64,000 bases of DNA, taken from positions 6,021,501 to 6,085,500 of the forward strand of contig NZ_CP053564.1 of assembly GCF_013155125.1 (NCBI RefSeq), written 5' to 3'. The position numbers were made by a program, and so were the translations under genes. This document shows positions 16,953-25,080 of the stretch, one piece after another. The notes beneath the pieces were generated by a model. That model worked only from the letters and a program-made list of their open reading frames with translations, made no database searches and had not been told where the DNA came from. This DNA is from Pseudonocardia broussonetiae (GTDB lineage Bacteria; Actinomycetota; Actinomycetes; Mycobacteriales; Pseudonocardiaceae). Numbering within the stretch: the first letter of the stretch is position 1; each line of letters opens with the position of its first letter.

Positions 16953-17816
16953 CTACGCGGGGAGGGTCTCCGCAGGCCACGCGGCGTCGAGCCGGGCCAG
17001 CTCCTCGGGCGCGAGCACGAGCGAGGCCGCCGCGACGTTCTCCCGGGCGTGCGCGACGCGGGTCGTGCCGGGCAGCGGCACCACGCCGAGGCCGTGCACG
17101 CGGCCGCGGGCGTGGACCCAGGCGAGCGCGGCCTGCCCCGCGCCCACCCCGTGGGCCGCGGCGACCTCGCGCAGGACCGCCCGCCCCGCGCCGTCCGGGT
17201 CGTGCAGGGTGCCGTGACCGGTCGGCGAGTGCGCGACGACCGTGACGCCGAGGTCGGCCGCGGTGCGCACGAGCTCGGTCTCGATGCCCCGCGCGTCCAG
17301 CGACCACCGCTCCTGCAGCGCCGCGACGGGGTGCACGGCGTGGGCGCGTCGGAGGTCGTCGGCGGTCACGTTCGACAGGCCGACGGCGCCGATCTTCCCG
17401 GCCTCGACCAGCCCGGAGAGGGCCGCGACCGTCTCCTCGACGGGGACGGAGTCGCTGCGGTGGTGCAGGTAGTAGAGGTCGATGCGATCGGTGCCGAGCC
17501 GCCGGAGACTGGCGTCGCAGGCCTCGCGGACGTAGGCGGCATCGGCCCGGACGTCGAACTCCCCCGCGACCCGGCCCCGCCACACGAGGCCGAACTTGCT
17601 CGCCAGCACCACCCCGTCCCTGCGGTGCGCGACCGCCCGCCCGACGAGCTCCTCGTTGCCGTAGGCGTCGGCGGTGTCGACCATCCGGACGCCGGCGTCG
17701 AGCGCCGCGCCGATGACGCGGGCGGGGTCGCGGTCGGGGTCGTCGTCGGCGCGCAGGCGCATGGCTCCGAAGCCCTGGACGCCCAGGTCGATCGGCGTCG
17801 TCCTTGCGGTGGTCAT
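16953..17816 (-). CDS. Aldo/keto reductase, 287 aa
   Basis: An AKR TIM barrel. The catalytic tetrad can be placed: Asp in [11 protein letters not shown], with Tyr four residues on, Lys in VVLASKFGL and His in [10 protein letters not shown]. The cofactor-binding end is in [24 protein letters not shown]. Length is normal for the short AKR families (about 280-290). It stands alone in its direction upstream of the formaldehyde-dehydrogenase-like gene, about 90 bp away. The substrate is not predictable; general carbonyl reduction with NADPH is likely. Confidence 0.85.
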   Translation of the reverse strand: MTTARTTPIDLGVQGFGAMRLRADDDPDRDPARVIGAALDAGVRMVDTADAYGNEELVGRAVAHRRDGVVLASKFGLVWRGRVAGEFDVRADAAYVREACDASLRRLGTDRIDLYYLHHRSDSVPVEETVAALSGLVEAGKIGAVGLSNVTADDLRRAHAVHPVAALQERWSLDARGIETELVRTAADLGVTVVAHSPTGHGTLHDPDGAGRAVLREVAAAHGVGAGQAALAWVHARGRVHGLGVVPLPGTTRVAHARENVAAASLVLAPEELARLDAAWPAETLPA

Positions 17817-17924
17817 GGGAGCACCGTAGGAGTCCGTCGCGTCGGTCGCCGGGGGCCTGCGGCGCCGGCGCCCGGACGATCCGGGTGAGCACCGGTGCGG
17901 CGCCTGGGCGCGCCCGCCGGGTCG

Positions 17925-18752
17925 ATGGTCGCGCTCGGCGCGTCGCCCGCGACTGAACCCCCCGATCGGGTAGACCTGCCCGGGGAGGGTCGATGCACCA
18001 GCTCACGCACGCCGAGATCCGCGCCTGCGCTCGCGCTGCTCGCCTTCGGCCTGGTCGCACCGCTCCTGCCGGTGGACCCGGCGCCCCGGCCCGTCGCCGT
18101 CGTGACCGCGCCCGTCGCGGCGCACGAGGTCGTGCCCGTGGTCGGGGAGGCCCCCGCGCTGCCCGTCCCCGAGGTCCTCACCGACGTCGTCGGCACCCCG
18201 GCAGTGGCCCGGACCGTCGCGCTCACGTTCGACGACGGCCCCGACCCGCGGTGGACGCCGCAGGTGCTCGACCTGCTGGCCCGCCACCACGCCGTTGCCA
18301 CGTTCTGCCTGCTGGGCGAGAACGCCGCCCGTCACCCGGAGCTGGTCCGGGCGATCGTCGACGCCGGAATGCGCCTGTGCGACCACAGCCGCAGCCACGT
18401 CATCGACCCCGCGGCGCCCGGCGACGGCCTGGCCCACGCCGAACTGGTGGACCTCGCGGGCACCGAGGTGCCGTGGTTCCGCGCCCCCGGCGGCGCCTGG
18501 TCGCCGGCGCTGCAGGCCGCGGCGGGTGCCGCGGGCATGCGCCCGCTGGGCTGGAGCGTCGACTCCCGCGACTGGACCCGCCCCGGCGTCGACGCGATCG
18601 TGGCGCAGGTGCAGCGCGGGATCCACCCCGGCGCCGTGGTGCTCCTGCACGACGGCGGCGGCCACCGCGACCAGACCGTCGCGGCCCTGGAGCAGCTGCT
18701 GCCCTGGCTCGAGGCGCAGTGCTGGACGACGGGGTTCCCGGACGGCGCCTGA
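17925..18752 (+). CDS. Polysaccharide deacetylase (NodB homology), exported, 275 aa
   Basis: The NodB motifs are intact: TFDDGPD (catalytic base and metal Asp), CDHSRSH (metal His residues), [10 protein letters not shown], and LLHDGGG near the end. A hydrophobic stretch ([17 protein letters not shown]) marks a signal peptide or membrane anchor, so it should act on cell-wall or capsular glycan. The start is doubtful: the in-frame ATG at 17925 leaves 30-plus residues before the signal sequence and has no good ribosome site. A well-placed GGGGAGG plus ATG lies at 17993 in another frame. Either the real start is upstream or a base has been lost or gained near 18000-18050. Confidence 0.75.
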   Translation: MVALGASPATEPPDRVDLPGEGRCTSSRTPRSAPALALLAFGLVAPLLPVDPAPRPVAVVTAPVAAHEVVPVVGEAPALPVPEVLTDVVGTPAVARTVALTFDDGPDPRWTPQVLDLLARHHAVATFCLLGENAARHPELVRAIVDAGMRLCDHSRSHVIDPAAPGDGLAHAELVDLAGTEVPWFRAPGGAWSPALQAAAGAAGMRPLGWSVDSRDWTRPGVDAIVAQVQRGIHPGAVVLLHDGGGHRDQTVAALEQLLPWLEAQCWTTGFPDGA

Positions 18753-18787
18753 CGCGGATCGTCGGTGGGTGCGGCGACCATCGTCGG

Positions 18788-19228
18788 ATGGACCCCGGCC
18801 CCGCTCCCCCGCCCAGCTCGCCCGCGGCCCGGCGGACGATGCAGGCCACCCGCCGCCGTGACACCCGGCCGGAGCTGCGGCTGCGACGCCGGCTGCACGC
18901 CCTCGGCCTGCGCTTCCTGGTCGACGCGCCGGTGCCCGGGACGTCATGCCGTCGCCGGGCGGACGTGCTCCTGCGCGGTGCCCGCACCGCCGTCTACGTC
19001 GACGGCTGCTTCTGGCACTCCTGCCCCGACCACCTGCACCTGCCCCGCGCCAACCGGGAGTGGTGGATCCGGAAGCTGGAGTCGATCGTGGCGCGCGACC
19101 GCGACACCGACGCCTCGGTCCGCGCCGCGGGGTGGTGGCCGGTGCGGGTGTGGGAGCACGAGGACCCCGTCGCCGCCGCGGCGCGGGTGGCGCGGATCGC
19201 GCAGGCCCGCACCGGCTTCCCACGGTGA
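18788..19228 (+). CDS. vsr: Very short patch repair endonuclease (Vsr), 146 aa
   Basis: The Vsr signature is plain: MQATRRRDTRPELRLRRRLH with LRFLVDAP, then ADVLLRGARTAVYVDGCFW, where the Asp and the DGCFWHSCP segment (catalytic Asp, zinc Cys and His) sit in the expected order, and WWPVRVWEHE near the end. It nicks at T:G mismatches that arise by deamination of 5-methylcytosine. Length is normal. No DNA-cytosine methyltransferase lies beside it, which is where Vsr usually sits. The ATG at 18788 gives a short N-terminal extension; an internal ATG at the MQATRR position is an alternative start. Confidence 0.85.
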   Translation: MDPGPAPPPSSPAARRTMQATRRRDTRPELRLRRRLHALGLRFLVDAPVPGTSCRRRADVLLRGARTAVYVDGCFWHSCPDHLHLPRANREWWIRKLESIVARDRDTDASVRAAGWWPVRVWEHEDPVAAAARVARIAQARTGFPR

Positions 19229-19374
19229 CCGCCCCGCCCTTCCCGCGCCCCGAACCGGCTCCCGCTCGCCGCACCGGCTCCCGCGCGCCCCCGGCGCCTC
19301 GCGGGACCTGGGAACGCGCGCGGCAGACGGGAACGCGCGCGGGACGGCCAGGCCCGGCACCCACCGACCGCCCT

Positions 19375-19437
19375 TGATCGGCGGGACCGCACCACCACGG
19401 TCGCCGGCGCGACCGCCACGTCACACTCCCGCGATCA
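19375..19437 (+). repeat. Dispersed copy of the 64-bp inverted-end element
   Basis: Begins TGATCGGCG and ends CGCGATCA, with the internal ACCGCACCACCACGGTC and CACGTCACACTC segments of the elements at 50.5-51.7 kb. It stands alone in the 275-bp gap between the Vsr gene and the convergent SDR gene. The rest of that gap (19229-19374, 19438-19503) shows no further gene or clear signal. Confidence 0.75.
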
Positions 19438-19503
19438 CCTCGCCGTGCGCCGCACGCCGTCGCCTCAGCGGTGCACCCGACGGCGGTGCGGTGGCCCGGT
19501 CGG

Positions 19504-20214
19504 TCAGACCGCCGCCGGCGCCAGGAACGGCGCGTACCGCTCGTCGACGGGCAGGTGCAGGCCCGCCCGCACCTGGCGGGCGGTCTCGTCGGCCAGCACC
19601 TCCGACGCCCCCGACTCCACCCCGTCCAGCACCTGCCGGACGACGTCCGCGGGCGAGGTCTTGGGGGCGTCGACGCCGGCCGCCATGTCGGTGTCGACGT
19701 AGCCCATGTAGACCCCGACGACCTGGACACCGCGCGGAGCGAGGTCGACGCGCATCGAGTCGGTGGCGCTCCACAGCGCCGCCTTGGACACGCTGTAGCT
19801 CGCGCCGAGCCCGATCCAGGACAGCGCCGACGCCACGTTGACGACGGCACCGGAGCGCTCGGCGAGCCCGTCGGCGAAGGCGGAGGTGACCGCCAGCGGG
19901 CCGAACAGGTTCACCTCCAGCTCGCGGCGCAGGTTGGTGGTGTCGGGGGTGAGCACCGGGGTCGGGGTCGAGATGCCCGCGTTGTTGACGACGACGTCGA
20001 CGTCCGGTGCGGCCTCGACGGCCCGGGCGACGGAGTCGGGATCGGTGACGTCGAGCTGCAGCGCGACGACGCGCGGGTTGTCGCCCGCGACAGGGTTGCG
20101 GGCGGCGGCGTAGACCTTGGCGGCGCCGCGCTCGAGCAGCTGCGCGACGAACTCGCGCCCCAGCCCGCGGTTGGCTCCGGTCACCAGGACGGTGCGGCCG
20201 GTCAGTGCGGTCAT
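19504..20214 (-). CDS. Short-chain dehydrogenase/reductase, 236 aa
   Basis: The classical SDR pattern is present: TGANRGLGREF for the cofactor, NNAGI in the core, and Ser plus YSVSK (YxxxK) as catalytic residues. It is the last gene of a three-gene unit: TetR, then a zinc-free quinone reductase-like enzyme, then this one, with four-base overlaps. The unit looks like a self-regulated electrophile or quinone detoxification operon. The physiological substrate is not known. Confidence 0.85.
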   Translation of the reverse strand: MTALTGRTVLVTGANRGLGREFVAQLLERGAAKVYAAARNPVAGDNPRVVALQLDVTDPDSVARAVEAAPDVDVVVNNAGISTPTPVLTPDTTNLRRELEVNLFGPLAVTSAFADGLAERSGAVVNVASALSWIGLGASYSVSKAALWSATDSMRVDLAPRGVQVVGVYMGYVDTDMAAGVDAPKTSPADVVRQVLDGVESGASEVLADETARQVRAGLHLPVDERYAPFLAPAAV

Positions 20215-21260
20215 GACTGTTCTCCTCGGGTGGGTGTCTGAGAGGTGGGAGTCCGGGTGACGGGTGCCATCGAGACGACGACCTTGCCGCGGGCGCGGCC
20301 GGAGCCGACGAGGTCGAGGGCGGCCGGCGTGTCGTCGAAACCGAAGACCCGGTCGACGACGGGGCGGAGGACGCCCGCCTCGACCAGGGACGTGATCTCC
20401 TGCAGCTGCGCGCCGTCGGCCCGCATGAACAGGAACGAGTAGCGGACGCCGAGCCGGCGTGCGGCCCGGCGCACCTTCCAGCTGAGGACGGCCATGACCG
20501 GGCGCAGCAGCGGCTTCCCCAGCCGCCGCGCGAACGCGGGGTCGGGCGGGCCGGCGACGCTGATCGCGAGGCCGCCGGGGCGCAGCACCCGCAGCGACTT
20601 CGCCAGGTTGTCGGGGCCGAGGGAGTCCAGGACGACGTCGAACCCGCTCAGCGCGGTCTCGAAGTCGGTGGTGCGGTAGTCGATCACCTGGTCGGCCCCC
20701 AGGTCGCGCACCCGGTCGACGTTGGCGGTGCTCGCGGTCGTGGCGACGTGGGCGCCGAGGTGCTTGGCCAGCTGGATCGCGACCGAGCCGAGGCCGCCGG
20801 ACCCGGCGTGCACGAGCACCTTCTGCCCGGGCCGCACGTCCGCCCTCTCCACCAGCGCCTGCCAGGCGGTGAGCGCCACGAGCGGCAGCGACGCCGCCTC
20901 CTCCGCCGTCAGCCCGGCCGGGGTGCGCGCGAGGTCGGCCTCGTCGACCGCGACGAGCTCGGCGAACGTGCCGATCCGGCCCTCGTCGGGCCGGGCGTAG
21001 ACGCGGTCGCCCGGGCGGAACCGGCGCACCGCGGGCCCGACCCGCTCGACCACCCCGGCGACGTCGTTGCCGAGCACGAACGGGGTCCTGTACGGCAGGA
21101 TCCGGCGGAACTCGCCGGCCAGGATCTTGGCGTCGAGCGGGTTCACCCCCGCGGCCTCGACGCGCACGAGCACGTCGCGGTCGCCGACCGCGGGCTCGGG
21201 CCGGTCGCCCGCGCGCAGCCTCGCGTCCTTGCCGTAGGCGTCGACGATGAAGGCCCTCAT
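20211..21260 (-). CDS. NADP-dependent oxidoreductase (quinone-reductase-like MDR), 349 aa
   Basis: The MDR fold is shown by DVLVRVEAAGVNPLDAKIL at the start and the nucleotide motif HAGSGGLGSVAIQLAKHLGA in the middle. There is no zinc-binding Cys/His set, which places it with quinone oxidoreductases and enoyl reductases. NADPH reduction of a quinone or enone is expected. It overlaps the SDR stop/start and the TetR gene by four bases each, so expression is coupled to the repressor. Confidence 0.85.
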   Translation of the reverse strand: MRAFIVDAYGKDARLRAGDRPEPAVGDRDVLVRVEAAGVNPLDAKILAGEFRRILPYRTPFVLGNDVAGVVERVGPAVRRFRPGDRVYARPDEGRIGTFAELVAVDEADLARTPAGLTAEEAASLPLVALTAWQALVERADVRPGQKVLVHAGSGGLGSVAIQLAKHLGAHVATTASTANVDRVRDLGADQVIDYRTTDFETALSGFDVVLDSLGPDNLAKSLRVLRPGGLAISVAGPPDPAFARRLGKPLLRPVMAVLSWKVRRAARRLGVRYSFLFMRADGAQLQEITSLVEAGVLRPVVDRVFGFDDTPAALDLVGSGRARGKVVVSMAPVTRTPTSQTPTRGEQS

Positions 21261-21883
21261 GCCGTCCCGACCTCCGTGGTCGTCTCCCGGCCGGCGGTCG
21301 CCGGACGCAGGCCGAGCTGGGCCAGCGCGACGTCCACGCCGCGCTGGAGGAGCGCGTCGGACAGCGCCCGGTCGGTGATCGCCCGCGCGGTCTGCAGCGT
21401 CCCGAACATCCCGGTGAACGCCGTGAGCACCGTGACCCGGGCCGCCGCGGGGTCGCGCGGGTCGAGCCGCGCGGCCACGGCGTCGACGACGTCGAGCAGC
21501 CCCGCGGTGTAGGCCTGCCGGACGGCGTCGCCGCTGTGGGCGATCTCGCCGAGCAGCGCCGCCGACACGCAGCCCTCGGCCGGACGGTCGCGGTGCGCGG
21601 GCGACAGGTAGGCCCGCACCACGCCCTCGACTCCCGAGCCGGAGGACTCGATGGCCTGGTCGATGCGGTCGCGCTGCGTGGCGAGCTGGTCGGTGACCAC
21701 GCCGGCGACGAGGTCGTCCTTCGAGGCGAAGTGGCCGTAGAACGCGCCGTTGGTCAGCCCGGCGTCGGCCATCAGGGCGGCCACGCCGGACCCGGCCACG
21801 CCGTCGGTCTTCAGGCGGCGCCCCGACGTCTCGACGATCCGCCGTCGCGTGCGCTCCTTGTGCTCCGCGCCGTACCGCGCCAC
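21257..21883 (-). CDS. TetR/AcrR-family regulator, 208 aa
   Basis: The DNA-binding domain is at the N-terminus: TSGRRLKTDGVAGSGVAALMADAGLTNGAFYGHFASKDDLV, read in parts as turn and recognition helix of TetR type. The GTG at 21883 is the only reasonable start. It is first in an operon with the quinone reductase and SDR genes, so auto-repression released by a reactive carbonyl or quinone is the simplest model. An AT-rich patch upstream (21911-21930) holds a TAATAT on the minus strand that could be the -10 box. Confidence 0.85.
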   Translation of the reverse strand: MARYGAEHKERTRRRIVETSGRRLKTDGVAGSGVAALMADAGLTNGAFYGHFASKDDLVAGVVTDQLATQRDRIDQAIESSGSGVEGVVRAYLSPAHRDRPAEGCVSAALLGEIAHSGDAVRQAYTAGLLDVVDAVAARLDPRDPAAARVTVLTAFTGMFGTLQTARAITDRALSDALLQRGVDVALAQLGLRPATAGRETTTEVGTA

Positions 21884-21986
21884 AACTGCCTCCCCGCCTC
21901 GATCCGCGATGATATTACGACCATACTCCTATTCGCGGCGACGGCGGGCACCGGCCCCGGCACCAGGGCGGCGCCCGCCGAGGGAA

Positions 21987-22898
21987 CTACGCAGCTCCGA
22001 GCTTCTCGCGCAGCCAGGTGCCCATCCCGGCGATCTCCTCGTCGATCTCGGGAACGCGTCCACCGGCGATGACGAACGAGTGCTGCCCCTCGGCCAGCGG
22101 ACTGATCCGCGCGTCGACCCCGGCGTCGACCAGGCGCTTGCCGAACAGGACCGCCTCGCCCGCGAGGATCTCGGACTCGCCCCAGTGCAGGCTGGTGGGC
22201 GCGAGACCGGCGAGGTCGGCGTGCAACAGGCTGACCCGCGGGTCGGTGAAGGAGACGTCGGTACCGCCGAGCCAGCACTGGCGGAACAGCTCCAGGAGCT
22301 CCTTGGTCAGCAGCTTGTCCGTGTCCGCCTTCCCGGTGATGTCCTCGTGGGCGATCTCGAGGTCGCACCACGGGGAGATCGAGACGATCGCGCCCGGCTG
22401 CTCGCTCCCGCGGTCGCGCAGGGTGAGCGCGAGCATCACGGCGAGGAAGCCGCCGACCGAGTGCCCGACGCTGCCGATGCGCGAGGGCGCGTAGCCCTGC
22501 GACACGAGCCAGTCGAACGCGGCCACCGCGTCGTCGACCTGCGCGGGGTAGGGGTTCTCGGGCGAGCGCCGGAAGTCGACGACCAGCGAGCGCATCCCCG
22601 CCGCCCGGGCGATGTGCCCGGCGGCCTTGCGGTCGGAGTGCATCGACGCGACGACGGTGCCGCCCATGTGGAAGTGCACCAGCGCGTGCTCGGTGCCCGC
22701 GCCCTCGGGCACGGCCCACATCGCCGGGACGCCGTTCGCGTCGACCTCGGCGTAGGTGACGCCCTCGGGCTCCGCACCGGCGAGGTGCAGGCTCTCGCAG
22801 ATGTCGCGGACCGTCCCGAGCCCCTGGTCGGAGGCTCCGATCCGGGCCGACAGCGACTCCAGGAACTCCGCGAACCTCGTGGCTTCCGGGCTACCCAT
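21987..22898 (-). CDS. Alpha/beta hydrolase of the hormone-sensitive-lipase type, 303 aa
   Basis: The nucleophile motif GHSVGGFLAV is clear and the third triad residue probably lies in AEGQHSFVIAGG. The oxyanion-hole motif, normally HGGG in this family, reads HFHMGG here, an unusual change that still keeps two glycines. Asp in VDARISPLAEGQ or the preceding segment could complete the triad. No signal peptide. It is divergent from an HxlR-family regulator 97 bp away, which probably controls it. An esterase or lactone hydrolase for a small xenobiotic ester is inferred. Confidence 0.8.
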   Translation of the reverse strand: MGSPEATRFAEFLESLSARIGASDQGLGTVRDICESLHLAGAEPEGVTYAEVDANGVPAMWAVPEGAGTEHALVHFHMGGTVVASMHSDRKAAGHIARAAGMRSLVVDFRRSPENPYPAQVDDAVAAFDWLVSQGYAPSRIGSVGHSVGGFLAVMLALTLRDRGSEQPGAIVSISPWCDLEIAHEDITGKADTDKLLTKELLELFRQCWLGGTDVSFTDPRVSLLHADLAGLAPTSLHWGESEILAGEAVLFGKRLVDAGVDARISPLAEGQHSFVIAGGRVPEIDEEIAGMGTWLREKLGAA

Positions 22899-22945
22899 GT
22901 CCGTGTCCTCTCCATCGAGCGACGCGCCGGCCCCGCGAGGCCAGC

Positions 22946-22995
22946 TGAGTATGTGACTCTAAACTCAGATGGCACCGGAGTTCTATACTCGTCGC
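22946..22995 (+). promoter_or_regulatory. Leaderless promoter and inverted repeat before the HxlR gene
   Basis: TATACT (22984-22989) is a near-perfect -10 box placed six bases before the ATG at 22996, so the HxlR mRNA is probably leaderless. GAGTAT (about 22947-22952) and ATACTC (22985-22990) form an inverted repeat about 38 bp apart that flanks the intergenic control region, and GACTC/GAGTT copies lie between. This could be the HxlR operator serving both divergent genes. No good -35 is visible. Confidence 0.45.
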
Positions 22996-23463
22996 ATGGA
23001 CACCGGCCACGACCTCGACCGGAGCGACTGCTCGATCGGCCGCTCCCTCGACCTGCTGGGCGAGAAGTGGACCTTCCTCGTCGTGCGGGAGGCCTGGTAC
23101 GGCGTCGCTCGCTTCGCCGAGTTCCAGGAGCGGCTCGGCTGCGCCCGCAACCTGCTGGCCGACCGCCTGCACATGCTGGTCGCCGAGGGCGTCCTGACGA
23201 CCGAGCCCTACCGCGAGCCGGGTTCGCGCACCCGGCAGCGCTACCTCCTCACGCCGAAGGGCCAGGAGCTGCTGCCGGTCCTCGTCGCACTGCGGGAGTG
23301 GGGCGACCGGCACCTGGCGGGCCCCGACGGGCCCCCCGTCCGGCTCGACCACCGCGACTGCGGCGGACGGGTCACCCTGCAGCTGCGGTGCAGCGAGGAC
23401 CACCTCGTCGAGGGGGTCGACGACCTGGTCCCGGCGACGGACCGCCTGTCCTCCGCCGGCTGA
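22996..23463 (+). CDS. HxlR/MarR-type winged-helix regulator, 155 aa
   Basis: The HxlR signature is complete: CSIGRSLDLLGEKWTFLVVREAWYG, then FAEFQERLGCARNLLADRLHMLVAEGVL, then the wing with RQRYLLTPKGQEL. Cys in DCSIG and Cys in RLGCARN are candidates for redox or electrophile sensing, as in some HxlR members. The ATG at 22996 is preferred over 22969 because the -10 box lies between them. It is divergent from the HSL-type hydrolase and probably represses or activates it. Confidence 0.85.
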   Translation: MDTGHDLDRSDCSIGRSLDLLGEKWTFLVVREAWYGVARFAEFQERLGCARNLLADRLHMLVAEGVLTTEPYREPGSRTRQRYLLTPKGQELLPVLVALREWGDRHLAGPDGPPVRLDHRDCGGRVTLQLRCSEDHLVEGVDDLVPATDRLSSAG

Positions 23464-23475
23464 CCGGCCGGATCG

Positions 23476-24309
23476 CTACATCCGGATCTCGGACAGGGAG
23501 CCCAGCTCGACCCACCGCTCGCGGGTGCCGACCGACGCGGCACCCGGGAGGCGGTCGGCCGCGACGAGCGACCCCAGGTCGAGCCCGGTGAGGGCGGCGA
23601 CGTCGGCGACCGGCACCTGGTAGGTGCGGTACGGGCCCAGCGGCGGCGGCTCGCCCGCCAGCAGCGCGCGCTCGGTCTCCAGGTCGATGTCGTCGAGCTG
23701 CGGGGTCTGGTCGAGCACGTACGCCGTCGCCGCCAGCACCGGCTCCGCGCCGGGTGCGGGGCGCGCGGCCCAGGCGGCCACCTTCCAGAACAGCCGCGGG
23801 ATCCCGACGCCGCGGTAGGGCGGGTCGTCCGCGCCCAGGACCGGCGCGGTGAACACGCTCAGCTTCGCGTCGTGGGTGTCGGCGTAGGTCAGCACGTGGT
23901 CCTCGAGACCGAGCCACAGCTCCCGGGACTGGTTGAACAGCCCCGCCTGCGGCGCCGCGTTCGGGTAGGCGAACGTGTCCCTCTCGGCCTGCTCCGCCTC
24001 CGCCGGCCCGCCCCACACCGGGTCGCTGCGGCGCACCAGGTGCCCGCGGTCGAGGTCGTTGCCGGCGTAGAGGTCCGCCCCGGCCTGCTCGCCCGCGTCG
24101 ACCCGCGGGTCGAGCCGCCAGTCGTCGCTGCGGTCGAGGTCGCGCAGCGCGGCCCCGTCGACATTGACGCCGGTCGCGACGGCCAGCCGCCGGGCGGGGT
24201 CGAGCAGCACCGTGAAGTGGACGTAGGTCAGCTCGCGCACCACCCGGCCGGCCACCGGCAGCGGCACCGGCACGTCGAGGAAGGCGGCGTCGTACCCCGG
24301 GGCGGTCAT
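23476..24309 (-). CDS. DNA/RNA non-specific endonuclease, 277 aa
   Basis: The family motif DRGH lies in GNDLDRGHLVRRSDPVWG; the His is the general base and the later Asn in FNQSRELWLGLE is a metal ligand. The fold continues with DAKLSVFTAPVLG and IPRLFWKVAAW, as in NucA/EndoG-type nucleases. Length is normal. No signal peptide is visible, which is odd for a family that is usually secreted or periplasmic; the protein may be kept inside the cell or exported by another route. It converges with the HxlR gene. Confidence 0.85.
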   Translation of the reverse strand: MTAPGYDAAFLDVPVPLPVAGRVVRELTYVHFTVLLDPARRLAVATGVNVDGAALRDLDRSDDWRLDPRVDAGEQAGADLYAGNDLDRGHLVRRSDPVWGGPAEAEQAERDTFAYPNAAPQAGLFNQSRELWLGLEDHVLTYADTHDAKLSVFTAPVLGADDPPYRGVGIPRLFWKVAAWAARPAPGAEPVLAATAYVLDQTPQLDDIDLETERALLAGEPPPLGPYRTYQVPVADVAALTGLDLGSLVAADRLPGAASVGTRERWVELGSLSEIRM

Positions 24310-24447
24310 GGGCCCACCCGATCACGGCCGGTGGGACGCCACAGCCACCGACCCCCGGAAGGGGGTGCTGATCGACAGCGTGCTGTGGCAGCGTCGTCAC
24401 CGGCAGTGCCGCCGCCAGGACGGGCCGACTCCGACGGAAGGCGCTCC

Positions 24448-25080
24448 ATGACCGACACGGTGCCCCCGCACCCCCGCCACCGCGTCCCGGTCGAGCACCG
24501 GTTGCTGGGGCTGGACCGCCGCACGTTCCCCTACGCGATCGGGCTGGTCGTGGTGTGGCTGCTGTGGGTCGTGGCCCTGCCCGCGATCGACGGCGCCGTG
24601 CCGTGGAACGACACGACCCGCGCCGGCGAGGTGTTCCGGGTGACCGACACCGCGACGATCACCCCCGCCGCCGGGTGGGGGGTGCAGGAGGGACTGCGCA
24701 CCACCGACCGCACCGCGAGCGGCGACACGTCCGCCGACCTCGTGCTCGTCACGGCCGGCGCGGCGTTCCAGGTCACCAGCGGCCCGTGGACGGGCACCCC
24801 GGCCGAGCTCGTGGCGAGCGGGGTACTGCTCGACCGGGCCGTGCTCGGCGACGACTTCCGCCCGACCTCCGCCGGCGAGACCGTCCGCACCGACGACGGT
24901 GACGTCGGGGCGCTCACGAGCTTCGCGACCCCGACCGTCGAGGGCCTGATCGTCGCGTTCGTGTTCGACGGCACCGGCGTGCAGATCCAGGCGACCGGCA
25001 CGCCCGCGCAGCTCGCCGCCCACGCCGGGGACGTCGACCGCATGATCGCGAGCCTGAGCGACGAGGGGGACGGATCGTGA
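24448..25080 (+). CDS. Single-pass membrane protein of unknown function, 210 aa
   Basis: One hydrophobic segment is seen at about residues 31-50 (YAIGLVVVWLLWVVALPAI), with a short cytoplasmic N-terminus and about 155 residues outside. The exported part is rich in beta-prone and Thr/Ala residues (TASGDTSADLVLVT and similar) and has no cysteine. I do not recognise the family. It overlaps the PrsW-type protease gene by four bases (GTGA), so it is a natural candidate for a substrate, partner or regulator of that protease. Confidence 0.7.
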   Translation: MTDTVPPHPRHRVPVEHRLLGLDRRTFPYAIGLVVVWLLWVVALPAIDGAVPWNDTTRAGEVFRVTDTATITPAAGWGVQEGLRTTDRTASGDTSADLVLVTAGAAFQVTSGPWTGTPAELVASGVLLDRAVLGDDFRPTSAGETVRTDDGDVGALTSFATPTVEGLIVAFVFDGTGVQIQATGTPAQLAAHAGDVDRMIASLSDEGDGS

